DNA of 64,000 nt from Streptomyces xanthophaeus (GCF_030440515.1 NZ_CP076543.1:5094501-5158500), one strand, 5' to 3'; positions 42,326-52,415 are shown, counted from the first letter of the stretch. Notes: generated by a model from the letters alone, not told the origin. Made by a program: numbers and translations.

Positions 42326-43765
42326 ATGACCTCTGTGCAGGTCGAGCAGCACGACAAGACGCCCGGCGAGGGCGGACAGGGCGAGGGCGGCGAGGGTTAC
42401 CACCGCACGCTCGGCGCCCGTCAGATCCAGATGATCGCGATCGGCGGGGCCATCGGCACCGGCCTGTTCCTGGGCGCGGGCAAGGCGATCTCCAAGGCGG
42501 GCCCGAGCCTGATCCTGGCCTACGCCATCGCCGGCCTGGTCATCTTCTTCATCATGCGGGCCCTGGGCGAACTGCTCATGTACCGGCCCGTCTCCGGCTC
42601 CTTCTCGGACTACGCCCGCGAGTTCCTGGGCCCGTTCTGGGGCTACGTCACCGGCTGGACGTACTGGCTGTTCTGGGTGGTCACCGGCATCACCGAGGTC
42701 ACCGCGGCCGCGCAGTACATGTCGTACTGGACCCACGACAGCTTCCCGCAGTGGGCCTACGCGCTGATCTTCACGGTCATCCTCTACGCCGCCAACCTGA
42801 TCTCCGTGAAGCTCTTCGGTGAGCTGGAGTTCTGGTTCTCCATGGTCAAGGTCACCGCCATCGTCGGCATGATCCTGATCTGCGCCGGCATCCTCACCAT
42901 CGGCTTCTCCGACGCGGCCGACACCGCCACCGTCTCCAACCTGTGGAACGACGGCGGCTTCTTCCCCAAGGGCATCGGCGGCACGCTGATGACCCTGCAG
43001 ATCGTGATGTTCGCCTTCCTCGCGGTCGAGCTCGTCGGCGTCACCGCCGGCGAGTCCAAGGACCCCGAGAAGACCCTGCCCAAGGCCATCAACACCGTGC
43101 CGTGGCGCATCGCCGTCTTCTACGTCGGCGCGCTGATCATGATCCTTTCGGTCGTCCCGTGGACGCACTTCCAGCCGGGCGTCTCGCCCTTCGTCGCCGC
43201 CTTCGAGCGCATGGGCCTGGGCATCGGCGCCGCGATCGTCAACTTCGTCGTGCTGACCGCTGCCCTGTCCTCCTGCAACTCGGGCATGTACTCCACCGGC
43301 CGCATGCTCCGCGACCTCGCGATCAACGGCCAGGGCCCGAAGGTCTTCACCAAGCTCACCAGGAGCGGCACCCCGCTGGTGGGCACCACCTTCTCGGCCG
43401 CGCTGATGCTGGTGGGCGTCTGGATCAACTACGTCGCCCCGGGCAAGGCCTTCGACTACGTCGTCTCCTTCGCCACCATCTCCGGCATGTGGGCCTGGAT
43501 CATGATCCTCGTCTGCCAGATCCGCTACCGGGCCAAGTCCGACCGCGGCGAGCTGCCGCAGTCCGCGTTCCGCGCACCCGGCGCCCCGTACACGAGCTGG
43601 TTCGCGCTGCTCTTCATCGGCATGGTCATCGTGATGATGGGCGCCGACAAGGACTCCCGCGTGTCGCTGTACTGCGCCCCGCTGTGGGGCCTGATCCTGG
43701 GCGTCTCCTACCTGGTCATGAAGTCCCGCGACCCGCGCGGCGCGGCCTTCACCAAGGCCTCGTAG
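42326..43765 (+). CDS. APC family amino-acid permease
   Basis: 479-residue, 12-helix amino-acid/polyamine/organocation transporter in the plasma membrane. Features: the unwound helix 1 with IAIGGAIGTGLFLGAGKAIS, GELLMYRPVSGSFSDYAREF, and helix 6 region MFAFLAVELVGVTAGESKDP typical of the AAT (GABA/aromatic/lysine permease) subgroup. The specific amino acid cannot be set. ATG 42326 (MTSVQVEQHD) is preferred over an in-frame ATG at 42287 because GGAGAAAGG precedes it. It stands alone, followed by a perfect 16-bp terminator. Confidence 0.9.
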   Translation: MTSVQVEQHDKTPGEGGQGEGGEGYHRTLGARQIQMIAIGGAIGTGLFLGAGKAISKAGPSLILAYAIAGLVIFFIMRALGELLMYRPVSGSFSDYAREFLGPFWGYVTGWTYWLFWVVTGITEVTAAAQYMSYWTHDSFPQWAYALIFTVILYAANLISVKLFGELEFWFSMVKVTAIVGMILICAGILTIGFSDAADTATVSNLWNDGGFFPKGIGGTLMTLQIVMFAFLAVELVGVTAGESKDPEKTLPKAINTVPWRIAVFYVGALIMILSVVPWTHFQPGVSPFVAAFERMGLGIGAAIVNFVVLTAALSSCNSGMYSTGRMLRDLAINGQGPKVFTKLTRSGTPLVGTTFSAALMLVGVWINYVAPGKAFDYVVSFATISGMWAWIMILVCQIRYRAKSDRGELPQSAFRAPGAPYTSWFALLFIGMVIVMMGADKDSRVSLYCAPLWGLILGVSYLVMKSRDPRGAAFTKAS

Positions 43766-43852
43766 CACCCGGGGACCGTGCGTCCCGGCCGCCTGCCGCG
43801 GCCGGGAACCGCGCCCCCACGACGTTGCCCCCAGGGCGGCGTGTCCATCATG

Positions 43853-43891
43853 CGGGCCCTTCCGTACCACTCCTCGGTACGGAAGGGCCCG
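43853..43891 (+). terminator. permease terminator
   Basis: Perfect 16-bp arms CGGGCCCTTCCGTACC and GGTACGGAAGGGCCCG around a 7-base loop, 88 bases after the permease stop and 20 bases before mec. Confidence 0.88.
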
Positions 43892-43910
43892 TCTGTTTAT
43901 CCTGTCGCTC

Positions 43911-44333
43911 ATGCTGACCCTCACCAAGGCCCTGTACGAGCAGATCGTCGAGCACGCCCGCAAGGACCACCCCGACGAGGCGTGCGGTGTCGTGGCCGGC
44001 CCGGCGGGCAACGACCGCCCCGAGCGCTTCGTCCCGATGCTCAACGCGGCCCGCTCGCCCACGTTCTACGAGTTCGACTCGAAGGATCTGCTGAAGCTCT
44101 ACCGCGATCTGGACGACCGCGACGAGGAGCCGGTGATCGTCTACCACTCGCACACCGCGACCGAGGCGTACCCCTCGCGCACCGACGTCACGTACGCGAA
44201 CGAGCCCGGCGCGCACTACGTGCTCGTCTCGACGGCGGACGAGGACGGCCTCGGGGAGTTCCAGTTCCGCTCGTACCGGATCGTCGACGGAGTGATCACC
44301 GAGGAAGAAGTGCAGGTCGTCGACGCCTACTGA
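43911..44333 (+). CDS. mec: JAMM metallopeptidase, CysO-cysteine peptidase
   Basis: 140-residue M67 (JAB1/MPN+) zinc peptidase. In mycobacteria Mec releases cysteine from the CysO-Cys adduct. The catalytic Glu lies in HPDEACGVVAG, the zinc ligands in VYHSHTATEAYPSRTDVTYA (H-x-H, then S and D ten residues on). It lies upstream of a leader peptide, cysO and cysM, reproducing the mec-cysO-cysM set. Start ATG 43911, shortly after the permease hairpin. Start choice and length match the family. Confidence 0.93.
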   Translation: MLTLTKALYEQIVEHARKDHPDEACGVVAGPAGNDRPERFVPMLNAARSPTFYEFDSKDLLKLYRDLDDRDEEPVIVYHSHTATEAYPSRTDVTYANEPGAHYVLVSTADEDGLGEFQFRSYRIVDGVITEEEVQVVDAY

Positions 44334-44410
44334 CCAGTATGTGAGCGCTGGGCGTCCACGATGCGGGATCACACTCCAAACGGGGGACCGGGAATCGTTA
44401 ACATGACCGC

Positions 44411-44518
44411 ATGGTTTCCCACGACGTGAGCATCGAGACGCCCGGCAGGCTGCTGCTCGTGGCGCGGCTGCACGTCGACCTGTGCCGCCTCGCCAGCGCC
44501 ATCTGTCCTGCGCTCTGA
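44411..44518 (+). CDS. cysteine-type leader peptide ahead of cysO
   Basis: 35-residue ORF beginning MVSHDVSIETPGRLLLVARL and ending HVDLCRLASAIC-PAL. The HVDLCR-xxSAxC core is the recurrent 'putative leader peptide' found before sulphur and cysteine genes in streptomycetes. Two Cys codons near the end would make ribosomes pause when cysteinyl-tRNA is scarce. It sits between mec and cysO with 90 bases to the cysO start. No clear SD precedes it, so it may be translated from a leaderless transcript starting in this gap. Its role as a cysteine-responsive attenuator is an inference from position and related mycobacterial uORFs. Confidence 0.8.
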   Translation: MVSHDVSIETPGRLLLVARLHVDLCRLASAICPAL

Positions 44519-44608
44519 GCACCAGAGCCCTTCCGCGCGGGGGGCCGACGAACCGCGCGCCGCACCTTCCCACGCTTCTCACGCACTCCCAGACGACTGG
44601 AGACAGCC

Positions 44609-45837
<1,229 letters not shown>

Positions 45838-45845
45838 CCCCTGCG

Positions 45846-45893
45846 CCTCAAACGCCGGCGGGGCTGGTTTTTCAGCCCGTCCGGCGTTTGAGG
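45846..45893. terminator. hairpin of the CCTCAAACGCCGGCG family after cysM
   Basis: CCTCAAACGCCGG-CGGGGCTG and CAGCCCGT-CCGGCGTTTGAGG pair almost perfectly (about 21-bp arms) around a GTTTTT loop. It sits between convergent cysM and the DUF488 gene, so it can act bidirectionally. It is the best-preserved member of the dispersed repeat seen at 23521, 25855 and 39498. Confidence 0.85.
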
Positions 45894-45914
45894 ACCGGTC
45901 CGGGCGGAGCCCGG

Positions 45915-46277
45915 TCAGTCGGACAGCAGCTCCGCGAGCACGGCCGCGTGGCTGGACGCCGGGTCCTTGACCGCGGTCAGCAGGGTGAGCGGGCCCGCCT
46001 CGGCCAGCGACCGCAGCCGGCCGAGCTCCGCCACCGCCCCCGGCTCCGCAAGCTCCGCCTCGTACCGCTGCCGGAACTCCTGCGCCGAACCCCCGTCGTG
46101 GAACCACTTCCGCAGCTCCGCCGACGGCGTCACCGCCTTCGGCCACTCGTCCACCCCGGCCACCGCCTTCGCCAGGCCCCGCGGCCAGAGCCGGTCCACC
46201 AGGACCCGTACCCCGTCCGCCGCCGGGTCCGGCGGGTCGTACACCCGCCGCAGGCGGATCACCGCTTCCCGCGTCAC
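45915..46277 (-). CDS. DUF488 family protein
   Basis: 120-residue YeaO-like DUF488 protein, function unknown. Family features: IRLRRVYDPPDPAADGVRVL, VDRLWPRGLAKAV, DEWPKAVTPSAELRKWFHD, FRQRYEAEL and LTLLTAVKDPASSHAAVLAEL. The GTG at 46277 overlaps the TGA of the upstream gene (GTGA), so the two are translationally coupled. Confidence 0.88.
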   Translation of the reverse strand: MTREAVIRLRRVYDPPDPAADGVRVLVDRLWPRGLAKAVAGVDEWPKAVTPSAELRKWFHDGGSAQEFRQRYEAELAEPGAVAELGRLRSLAEAGPLTLLTAVKDPASSHAAVLAELLSD

Positions 46278-46693
46278 CGCGCGCCTCCCAAGCCCTTGAT
46301 CTCGTCCCACACCGCAGGGTCCAGCATCCCCATCCGGGTGCGGAACTCCCACAGCGACACCTCCGCCGGCCGGTCCGCCTCCAGGAAGCTCGCCCGCCCC
46401 TGCGCCCCGACCGTCCCCGGCGGCAGCGGGATCACCCCGGCCCGCCGGTCGTCGTACTTCCCGGTGATCCACGCGACCCGCGCCCGGTGGCCCCGTACCG
46501 ACCCCACCGCGAGGACCAGGCACGTACGGCCGTCGGCCAGGCTCCACAGCTCGCCCGCCCGCGGCTGCGGCGGCGGACCGGTCCCGTGCGCCGGCGGGGC
46601 CCGGCGGGGCAGCCCGAAACGGCCCCCGGCGACCAGCACCAGCAGCGCCACGGCCACCACCGCGGCCACCGCGGGCCACCAGGACGTGTCCAT
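46274..46693 (-). CDS. membrane-tethered protein with MazF/PemK-like domain
   Basis: 139 residues: one N-terminal membrane helix (WWPAVAAVVAVALLVLVAGG), a Pro-rich linker, then a ~95-residue domain beginning RAGELWSLADGRTCLVLAVG and containing AEVSLWEFRTRMGML. The pattern (GE-x-W, strand repeats, final helix) recalls PemK/MazF-fold proteins, but the usual toxin residues are not obvious and a membrane tether is atypical. The family is tentative. It overlaps the DUF488 start by 4 bases and is divergent from the MBL hydrolase. Confidence 0.65.
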   Translation of the reverse strand: MDTSWWPAVAAVVAVALLVLVAGGRFGLPRRAPPAHGTGPPPQPRAGELWSLADGRTCLVLAVGSVRGHRARVAWITGKYDDRRAGVIPLPPGTVGAQGRASFLEADRPAEVSLWEFRTRMGMLDPAVWDEIKGLGGAR

Positions 46694-46888
46694 GCTTCGA
46701 CCGTAGCCGTGCGGGAACGCCCCGGCATGGCAACGCCCGTGCCCACCGTCGCTCCCCCGGGTGACAGCGCAGGTGATTCCCCCCACAACGGCCTGCCGCG
46801 GAGGAGCGACCGGACGTTTCGCGCCTTACGCTCGACCCACGCACGGCCCGCATTCCGTCCACGGACCGTCCTCGGAGGTTCACGCTCC

Positions 46889-47641
46889 ATGAAGCTCACC
46901 GTCGTCGGCTGTTCGGGGTCGTTCCCGTCCGCGGAATCGGCCTGTTCGAGCTACCTCGTCGAGGCCGACGGCTTTCACCTGCTCCTCGACATGGGCAACG
47001 GCGCCCTCGGCGATCTCCAGCGCCACATCGGCCTCTACGACCTCGACGCGATCTTCCTGAGCCACCTGCACGCAGACCACTGCATCGACATGTGCGCGTA
47101 CTTCGTCGCCCGCTACTACCGCCACGAGGGCGGCCGCTGCGGCACCATCCCCGTCTACGGACCCGAGGGCACCGAACGCCGCCTGACCACCGCCTACGAC
47201 GACGTCCCCGACGAGCGCTCCATGAGCGAGGTCTTCGACTTCCGCACGCTGAAGTCCGGGACCTTCGAGATCGGCCCGTTCCAGGTCCGCACCGAGCGGG
47301 TCTCCCACCCGGTCGAGGCGTACGGCATCCGCATCGAGCACGACGGCCGCTCGCTCACGTACTCCGGGGACACCGGCACCTGCCCCGAGCTGGGCCTGCT
47401 CGCGGACGGCACCGACCTCTTCCTGTGCGAGTCCTCCTTCACGCACGGCAAGGAGGACATCCCGGGCCTCCATCTGAACGGCCGCGAGGCGGGCGAGTAC
47501 GCGCGCGGCGGTCGCGTGGGCCGGCTCGTCCTCACCCACATCCCGCCGTGGACCGACCCCGGGCAGAACATCGCCGACGCCCGCGCGGTCTACGACGGCC
47601 CGGTCGACCTGGCCTACTCGGGTGCGGTCTACGAGGTCTGA
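46889..47641 (+). CDS. metallo-beta-lactamase fold hydrolase (RNase Z-like)
   Basis: 250-residue MBL-fold enzyme. Zinc motif LSHLHADHCIDM (H-x-H-x-D-H) near residue 63, then a further His in RVSHPVEAYGIRI, Asp in LTYSGDTGTCPEL and His in LVLTHIPPWTDP. The opening MKLTVVGCSGSFPSAES and overall layout resemble RNase Z/AtsA-type phosphodiesterases; the substrate is unknown. Start ATG 46889 with GGAGG ten bases upstream. Strong terminator after it. Confidence 0.9.
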   Translation: MKLTVVGCSGSFPSAESACSSYLVEADGFHLLLDMGNGALGDLQRHIGLYDLDAIFLSHLHADHCIDMCAYFVARYYRHEGGRCGTIPVYGPEGTERRLTTAYDDVPDERSMSEVFDFRTLKSGTFEIGPFQVRTERVSHPVEAYGIRIEHDGRSLTYSGDTGTCPELGLLADGTDLFLCESSFTHGKEDIPGLHLNGREAGEYARGGRVGRLVLTHIPPWTDPGQNIADARAVYDGPVDLAYSGAVYEV

Positions 47642-47669
47642 CCCCCTGCGGCGCCACTGCGCGACAGCG

Positions 47670-47709
47670 AGAAGCCCCCGCCCTCCCTTCCGGGAGAGCG
47701 GGGGCTTCT
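47670..47709. terminator. bidirectional terminator between the MBL gene and nagE2
   Basis: AGAAGCCCCCGC and GCGGGGGCTTCT pair perfectly, with inner CCC/GGG pairing around a small loop. It lies between convergent genes. Confidence 0.85.
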
Positions 47710-47724
47710 GCGTTCCTGCGGTGC

Positions 47725-48999
47725 CTACTTGGCGTCCGCCTTGGCCATCTCGGCCAGTTCCTCGTCGGACTCGCGGCCCGGCGTGGGGAGGTTGAACTTG
47801 GTGATCGCGAACCGGAATCCGAAGTAGTAGACCGCTCCGAAGACCAGGCCGACCGGGATGATCATCCATGGGTTGGTCGCCTTGCTCCAGCCGAGACCGA
47901 GGTCGATCAGACCGGCGGAGAAGGTGAAGCCCGCGTGGACGCCGAGGGCCCAGGTGATCGCCATGGAGAGCGCGGTCAGGACGGCGTGGATCGCGTACAG
48001 CACCGGCGCGATGAACATGAACGAGAACTCGATGGGCTCGGTGACACCCGTGACGAACGAGGTGAGGGCGAGCGAGACCATCATGCCGGTGACGGCCTTG
48101 CGGCGCTCCGGGCGGGCGGTGTGGGCGATGGCCAGGGCGGCGGCCGGGAGGCCGAACATCATGATCGGGAAGAAGCCCGTCATGAACAGACCGGCGTCCG
48201 GGTCACCGGCGAAGAAGCGGTTCAGGTCGCCGTGGACGACCTCGCCGGCAGCGTTGGTGAAGTCACCGATCTGGAACCAGGCGACGGTGTTGACGAACTG
48301 GTGCATGCCGATCGGGATCAGCGCGCGGTTGATGACACCGAAGATGCCGGCGCCCGCGGCGCCCAGCCCGGTCATCCACTCACCGAAGTTGGAGATGACG
48401 TCGCCGATCGGCTCCCACACCAGGCCGAAGAACACACCGGCGATGACACCGACGAAGGCCATGATGATCGGGACGAGCCGGCGGCCGTTGAAGAAGCCGA
48501 GCCAGTCCACCAGCTTGGTGCGGTGGTAGCGCTGCCACAGGACCGCGGCGAGCAGACCCATGATGATGCCGCCGAGGACGCCGGGGTTGTTGTACGTCGC
48601 GGCGACGTCGACACCCTTGTTCTCGGTGGTGTTGACGATGGCCTCGGTCACCGGGAACGCGGTGAGCACGTTCTTGTAGACGAGGAAGCCGACGAGGGCC
48701 GCGAGGGCGGTGGAGCCGTCGGCCTTCTTGGCGAAGCCGATGGCGACACCGATGCAGAACAGCAGCGGCAGGTTGGCGAAGACGGCGTCACCGGCGGTGG
48801 CGAACACCGTGGCGACCTTGCCCCAGCCGAGACCGTCCGCGCCGAAGACGTCGGGCTGGCCCAGGCGCAGCAGGATGCCCGCGGCGGGCAGGACGGCGAT
48901 GGGCAGCTGGAGGCTGCGGCCGACCTTCTGCAGACCCTGGATCAGGCCGGATCCCCGCTTCTTGGCGGGCGGCGCAGCGGCGTCAGTAGCCGTACTCAT
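47725..48999 (-). CDS. nagE2: PTS EIIC component, N-acetylglucosamine permease
   Basis: 424-residue glucose-family EIIC membrane permease importing and phosphorylating GlcNAc with NagF (EIIB). About ten membrane helices; opening GLIQGLQKVGRSLQLPIAVL, FVGVIAGVFFGLVWEPIGDV, and the conserved GVTEPIEFSFMFIAP substrate motif. There is no fused EIIA or EIIB. Start ATG 48999 has GGAGG upstream. Upstream lie two inverted DasR sites. Assignment to NagE2 (the main GlcNAc permease in S. coelicolor) is from gene order nagF-nagE1-nagE2, as recalled. Confidence 0.92.
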   Translation of the reverse strand: MSTATDAAAPPAKKRGSGLIQGLQKVGRSLQLPIAVLPAAGILLRLGQPDVFGADGLGWGKVATVFATAGDAVFANLPLLFCIGVAIGFAKKADGSTALAALVGFLVYKNVLTAFPVTEAIVNTTENKGVDVAATYNNPGVLGGIIMGLLAAVLWQRYHRTKLVDWLGFFNGRRLVPIIMAFVGVIAGVFFGLVWEPIGDVISNFGEWMTGLGAAGAGIFGVINRALIPIGMHQFVNTVAWFQIGDFTNAAGEVVHGDLNRFFAGDPDAGLFMTGFFPIMMFGLPAAALAIAHTARPERRKAVTGMMVSLALTSFVTGVTEPIEFSFMFIAPVLYAIHAVLTALSMAITWALGVHAGFTFSAGLIDLGLGWSKATNPWMIIPVGLVFGAVYYFGFRFAITKFNLPTPGRESDEELAEMAKADAK

Positions 49000-49097
49000 A
49001 ACTTCCTCCGGGGGGAGCAAGGCGCCGCCAAGGGGGTGGAACCAAGAGGGACGGCGACGTCTCAGAAAGGGGGACACGCCGCCGGGGGAAGCGGTCG

Positions 49098-49126
49098 TGG
49101 TCTACACCAATTCATGGTGTAGACCA
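49098..49126. promoter_or_regulatory. paired DasR-responsive elements (dre) upstream of nagE2
   Basis: TGGTCTACACCA and TGGTGTAGACCA, each close to the DasR consensus (TGGTCTAGACCA), form exact reverse complements 5 bp apart, about 100 bases before the nagE2 ATG. DasR is the GntR-type repressor released by glucosamine-6-phosphate. Confidence 0.85.
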
Positions 49127-49201
49127 GTTGTAACACGGTGAGGGTTAGATAAGGAACCTTCGATTTCCTGTGGCCTGGATCACACACCCCGGGGGATGCC
49201 G

Positions 49202-49233
49202 AAGGGCCCCCGGATCGTGATCCGGAGGCCCTT
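49202..49233 (-). terminator. nagE1 terminator
   Basis: AAGGGCC-CCCGGATC and GATCCGG-AGGCCCTT pair around GT, about 90 bases beyond the nagE1 stop. Confidence 0.75.
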
Positions 49234-49323
49234 GACGGACCGTGCGGTAACCCTGCTTGGACCGGGCCGGGCGGGTGTGGCCGGACCTGCCCGGTCCGGT
49301 GGGTCCGGTGGGCCCGGCCGGGC

Positions 49324-50625
49324 TCAGGCCTTCGTGGTCTCCGACTCCATCGCCGCGATCTCCTCGTCCGACTCCCGGCCGGGCGTCGCGAGGTCGAACT
49401 TCGTGATCGCGAAACGGAACACCACGTAATAGACGAGCGCGAAGCACAGGCCGATCGGAACGATCAGCCAGGGCTTCGTCGCCAGGTGCCAGTTGATGAC
49501 GTAGTCGATCAGGCCCGCCGAGAAGCTGAAGCCGTCCTTGACCCCCAGTGCCCACGACACCGCCATGGACGCACCCGTCAGCACCGCATGCACCGCGTAC
49601 AGCGCGGGCGCGACGAAGAGGAAGGAGTACTCCAGCGGTTCGGTGATCCCGGTGACGAACGAGGTCAGGGCCACCGACAGCATCAGCCCCCCGACCTCCT
49701 TGCGCCGCTGCGGCTTCGCGCAGTGCGTGATCGCCAGCGCCGCCGCCGGCAGCGCGAACATCATGATCGGGAAGAAGCCGGTCAGGAACAGCCCCGCGGT
49801 CGGATCGCCGTGCAGGAACATGTTGATGTCACCGTGGTACGTCTGCCCGTCCGGCGCCGTGTACGACCCGAACTGGAACCAGATCGGCACGTTCAGGAAC
49901 TGGGGCAGGCCGATCACCAGCAGCGCGCGGTTCGCGACCCCGAAGATGCCGCCACCCCAGGCGCCCAGCCCGCGCAGCCAGTCGGAGAAGCTCTCCAGCG
50001 CGTCCCCGACCGGCGGCCAGACCCACAGACAGAGCGCGGCGAAGGCGATCGCGACGAACGACATGACGATCGGGACCAGCCGCCGGCCGTTGAAGAAGCC
50101 GAGCCAGTCCACCAGCTTCACCCGGTGGTACCGCTGCCAGAAATACGCCGCCAGCAGCCCCATGATGATGCCGCCGAAGACCCCGGGATTCTGGTACGTG
50201 TACGCCACGAAGGTGTCGTTCGGCCCCAGGCAGCCGCCCCCGATGTCCTTGGTCCCCTCCGGGCAGGCCTTCTGGAACGAGTGCAGCACCCCCCGGTAGA
50301 CGAGGAACCCCGCCGTGGCCGCGAGGGCGGTCGAACCGTCCGCCTTCTTCGCCATGCCGATGGCGACACCGATGCAGAACAGCAGCGGCAGGCCGAGATC
50401 GGGGTCGAGCAGCGCCCCGCCCGCGCCCGCCATCACCTTGGCGACGTCCGTCCACTGCAGGCCGTCCGCACCGAAGACGTCCGGCTGCCCGAGCCGCAGC
50501 AGGATGCCCGCCGCGGGCAGCACGGCAATGGGGAGCTGCAGGCTGCGCCCCATCTTCTGCAGCCCCTGGAACAGGTTGTTCCGCCAATGGGGCCGTGGCG
50601 CTGCTTCGGAGTTGCTCACGCTCAT
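49324..50625 (-). CDS. nagE1: PTS EIIC component, GlcNAc permease paralogue
   Basis: 433-residue paralogue of the preceding permease with the same architecture (LFQGLQKMGRSLQLPIAVLP, FVAIAFAALCLWVWPPVGDA, GITEPLEYSFLFVAP). It has a Cys-containing insertion around ACPEGTKDIGGGCLGP that NagE2 lacks. No EIIA/EIIB domain. Start ATG 50625 with GGGAGGAC upstream. It is divergent from nagF, with a palindromic dre between them. In S. coelicolor this copy is considered secondary to NagE2 (recalled). Confidence 0.92.
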   Translation of the reverse strand: MSVSNSEAAPRPHWRNNLFQGLQKMGRSLQLPIAVLPAAGILLRLGQPDVFGADGLQWTDVAKVMAGAGGALLDPDLGLPLLFCIGVAIGMAKKADGSTALAATAGFLVYRGVLHSFQKACPEGTKDIGGGCLGPNDTFVAYTYQNPGVFGGIIMGLLAAYFWQRYHRVKLVDWLGFFNGRRLVPIVMSFVAIAFAALCLWVWPPVGDALESFSDWLRGLGAWGGGIFGVANRALLVIGLPQFLNVPIWFQFGSYTAPDGQTYHGDINMFLHGDPTAGLFLTGFFPIMMFALPAAALAITHCAKPQRRKEVGGLMLSVALTSFVTGITEPLEYSFLFVAPALYAVHAVLTGASMAVSWALGVKDGFSFSAGLIDYVINWHLATKPWLIVPIGLCFALVYYVVFRFAITKFDLATPGRESDEEIAAMESETTKA

Positions 50626-50675
50626 CGGCGTCCTCCCTGACCGGCCCGTTTTGGCTGCCGCAACACTTACGGCAC

Positions 50676-50691
50676 ACTGGTGTAGACCAGT
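50676..50691. promoter_or_regulatory. dre operator between nagE1 and nagF
   Basis: ACTGGTGTAGACCAGT is a 16-bp near-perfect palindrome matching the DasR consensus at all but one position. It sits between divergent nagE1 and nagF and can control both. Confidence 0.9.
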
Positions 50692-50852
50692 TGTGGGCGG
50701 GCTGCTGCTGATCGTCATCATTCGGCAGAGGCCCGTCATGTGCCTGCGTAGATGGGCCAACCGTGCGTTACCGTGACGAAGCGGACCGTGCAGGTGGGTA
50801 GCCATGTACCGGCCGCCGAGACCCGTTCTTCGAAACACTCAGGGAGAAACAC

Positions 50853-51086
50853 ATGGCCACCAAGGCTGAGAAGATCGTCGCCGGGCTCGGCGGCATCGAG
50901 AACATCGAAGAGGTCGAGGGCTGCATCACCCGCCTGCGCACCGAGGTCATCAACCCCGACCTCGTCGACGAAGCCGCCCTCAAGGCCGCCGGCGCCCACG
51001 GCGTCGTCAAGATGGGCACCGCGATCCAGGTCGTCATCGGCACCGACGCCGACCCCATCGCCGCCGACATCGAAGACATGATGTGA
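50853..51086 (+). CDS. nagF: PTS EIIB component for GlcNAc
   Basis: 77-residue stand-alone EIIB of the glucose/sucrose family. It receives phosphate from a PTS EIIA and passes it to GlcNAc in NagE. The phospho-accepting Cys is in VEGCITRLRTEV (residue ~27), in the standard 'C-x-T-R-L-R' context. Start ATG 50853 with AGGGAGAAAC upstream. A terminator hairpin follows within 25 bases. Confidence 0.94.
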   Translation: MATKAEKIVAGLGGIENIEEVEGCITRLRTEVINPDLVDEAALKAAGAHGVVKMGTAIQVVIGTDADPIAADIEDMM

Positions 51087-51109
51087 TCCGGACCCTCTAG
51101 GTCCCAGCG

Positions 51110-51139
51110 GACCCCGTCCCGGAAGCCCCGGACGGGGTC
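51110..51139 (+). terminator. nagF terminator
   Basis: Perfect 10-bp arms GACCCCGTCC and GGACGGGGTC around a 10-base loop, followed by TTC. Confidence 0.8.
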
Positions 51140-51187
51140 TTCGCACAGCGGCACGGGCCCGGGCGGGCAGGGACTAGGCTCGGAGCC

Positions 51188-51913
<726 letters not shown>

Positions 51914-51953
51914 ACGGCAACCGCCGGGCCCGGCCCGGCGTCCAGGAAGATAC

Positions 51954-51981
51954 GGGCGCACGGTCTCGAAGCCGTGCGCCC
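51954..51981 (+). terminator. rph terminator
   Basis: Perfect 10-bp arms GGGCGCACGG and CCGTGCGCCC around an 8-base loop, 40 bases after the stop. Confidence 0.75.
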
Positions 51982-52018
51982 GTCCTCGTAGCGTCCAAGC
52001 CCTCAGGGGGAGAACCGC

Positions 52019-52399
52019 ATGAAGCTCCGCATAGCGGCCGTAGCCGTGGCCGCCGTACTCACCGTCCCGGCCCTGTCCGCCTGCGACGCGATCTCCACGG
52101 CGATGGACTGTGCGAACACGGCCGTGGCCATCACGGACGGCGCGAACGACCTCCAGCAGGCCGTCTCGCAGGCGGGCAACAGCCCCCAGGACGCCCAGAA
52201 CGCGCTCAACCAGATCGAGACGAACCTGAAGAAGATCGGCGACCAGACGGACAACGCCGACCTGGGCAAGGCCATCGACTCGATGAACACCGCCGTCAAG
52301 AACGTCCGCACCTCGATCGAGAGCGGCAACAGCGTCCCGGACATCCAGCCGGTGGCGGACGCGGCCAGCGAGATCTCCAAGGTCTGCACCCCGGGCTGA
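52019..52399 (+). CDS. small lipoprotein, function unknown
   Basis: 126 residues with signal MKLRIAAVAVAAVLTVPALS and lipobox LSAC (Cys22), so it is attached to the membrane surface. The mature part is helical and rich in Gln/Asn/Asp (GANDLQQAVSQAGNSPQDAQ, LGKAIDSMNTAVKNV), resembling small coiled-coil lipoproteins; a late CTPG Cys could pair with DCAN. ATG start 52019 with GGGGGAG upstream. It is only 16 bases before rdgB, so they may share a transcript. Confidence 0.78.
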   Translation: MKLRIAAVAVAAVLTVPALSACDAISTAMDCANTAVAITDGANDLQQAVSQAGNSPQDAQNALNQIETNLKKIGDQTDNADLGKAIDSMNTAVKNVRTSIESGNSVPDIQPVADAASEISKVCTPG

Positions 52400-52415
52400 C
52401 CCGGATAATGGGGAC

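Larger units (their letters stand above)
49000..49323. other. gap between nagE2 and nagE1
   Basis: 324 non-coding bases with the nagE2 promoter region, its DasR sites (49098-49126) and the nagE1 terminator (49202-49233). Confidence 0.7.

Noticed and set aside
47092..49122. 676-codon plus-strand frame opposite nagE2
   Set aside because: Shadow of the convergent MBL and nagE2 genes; no domains.
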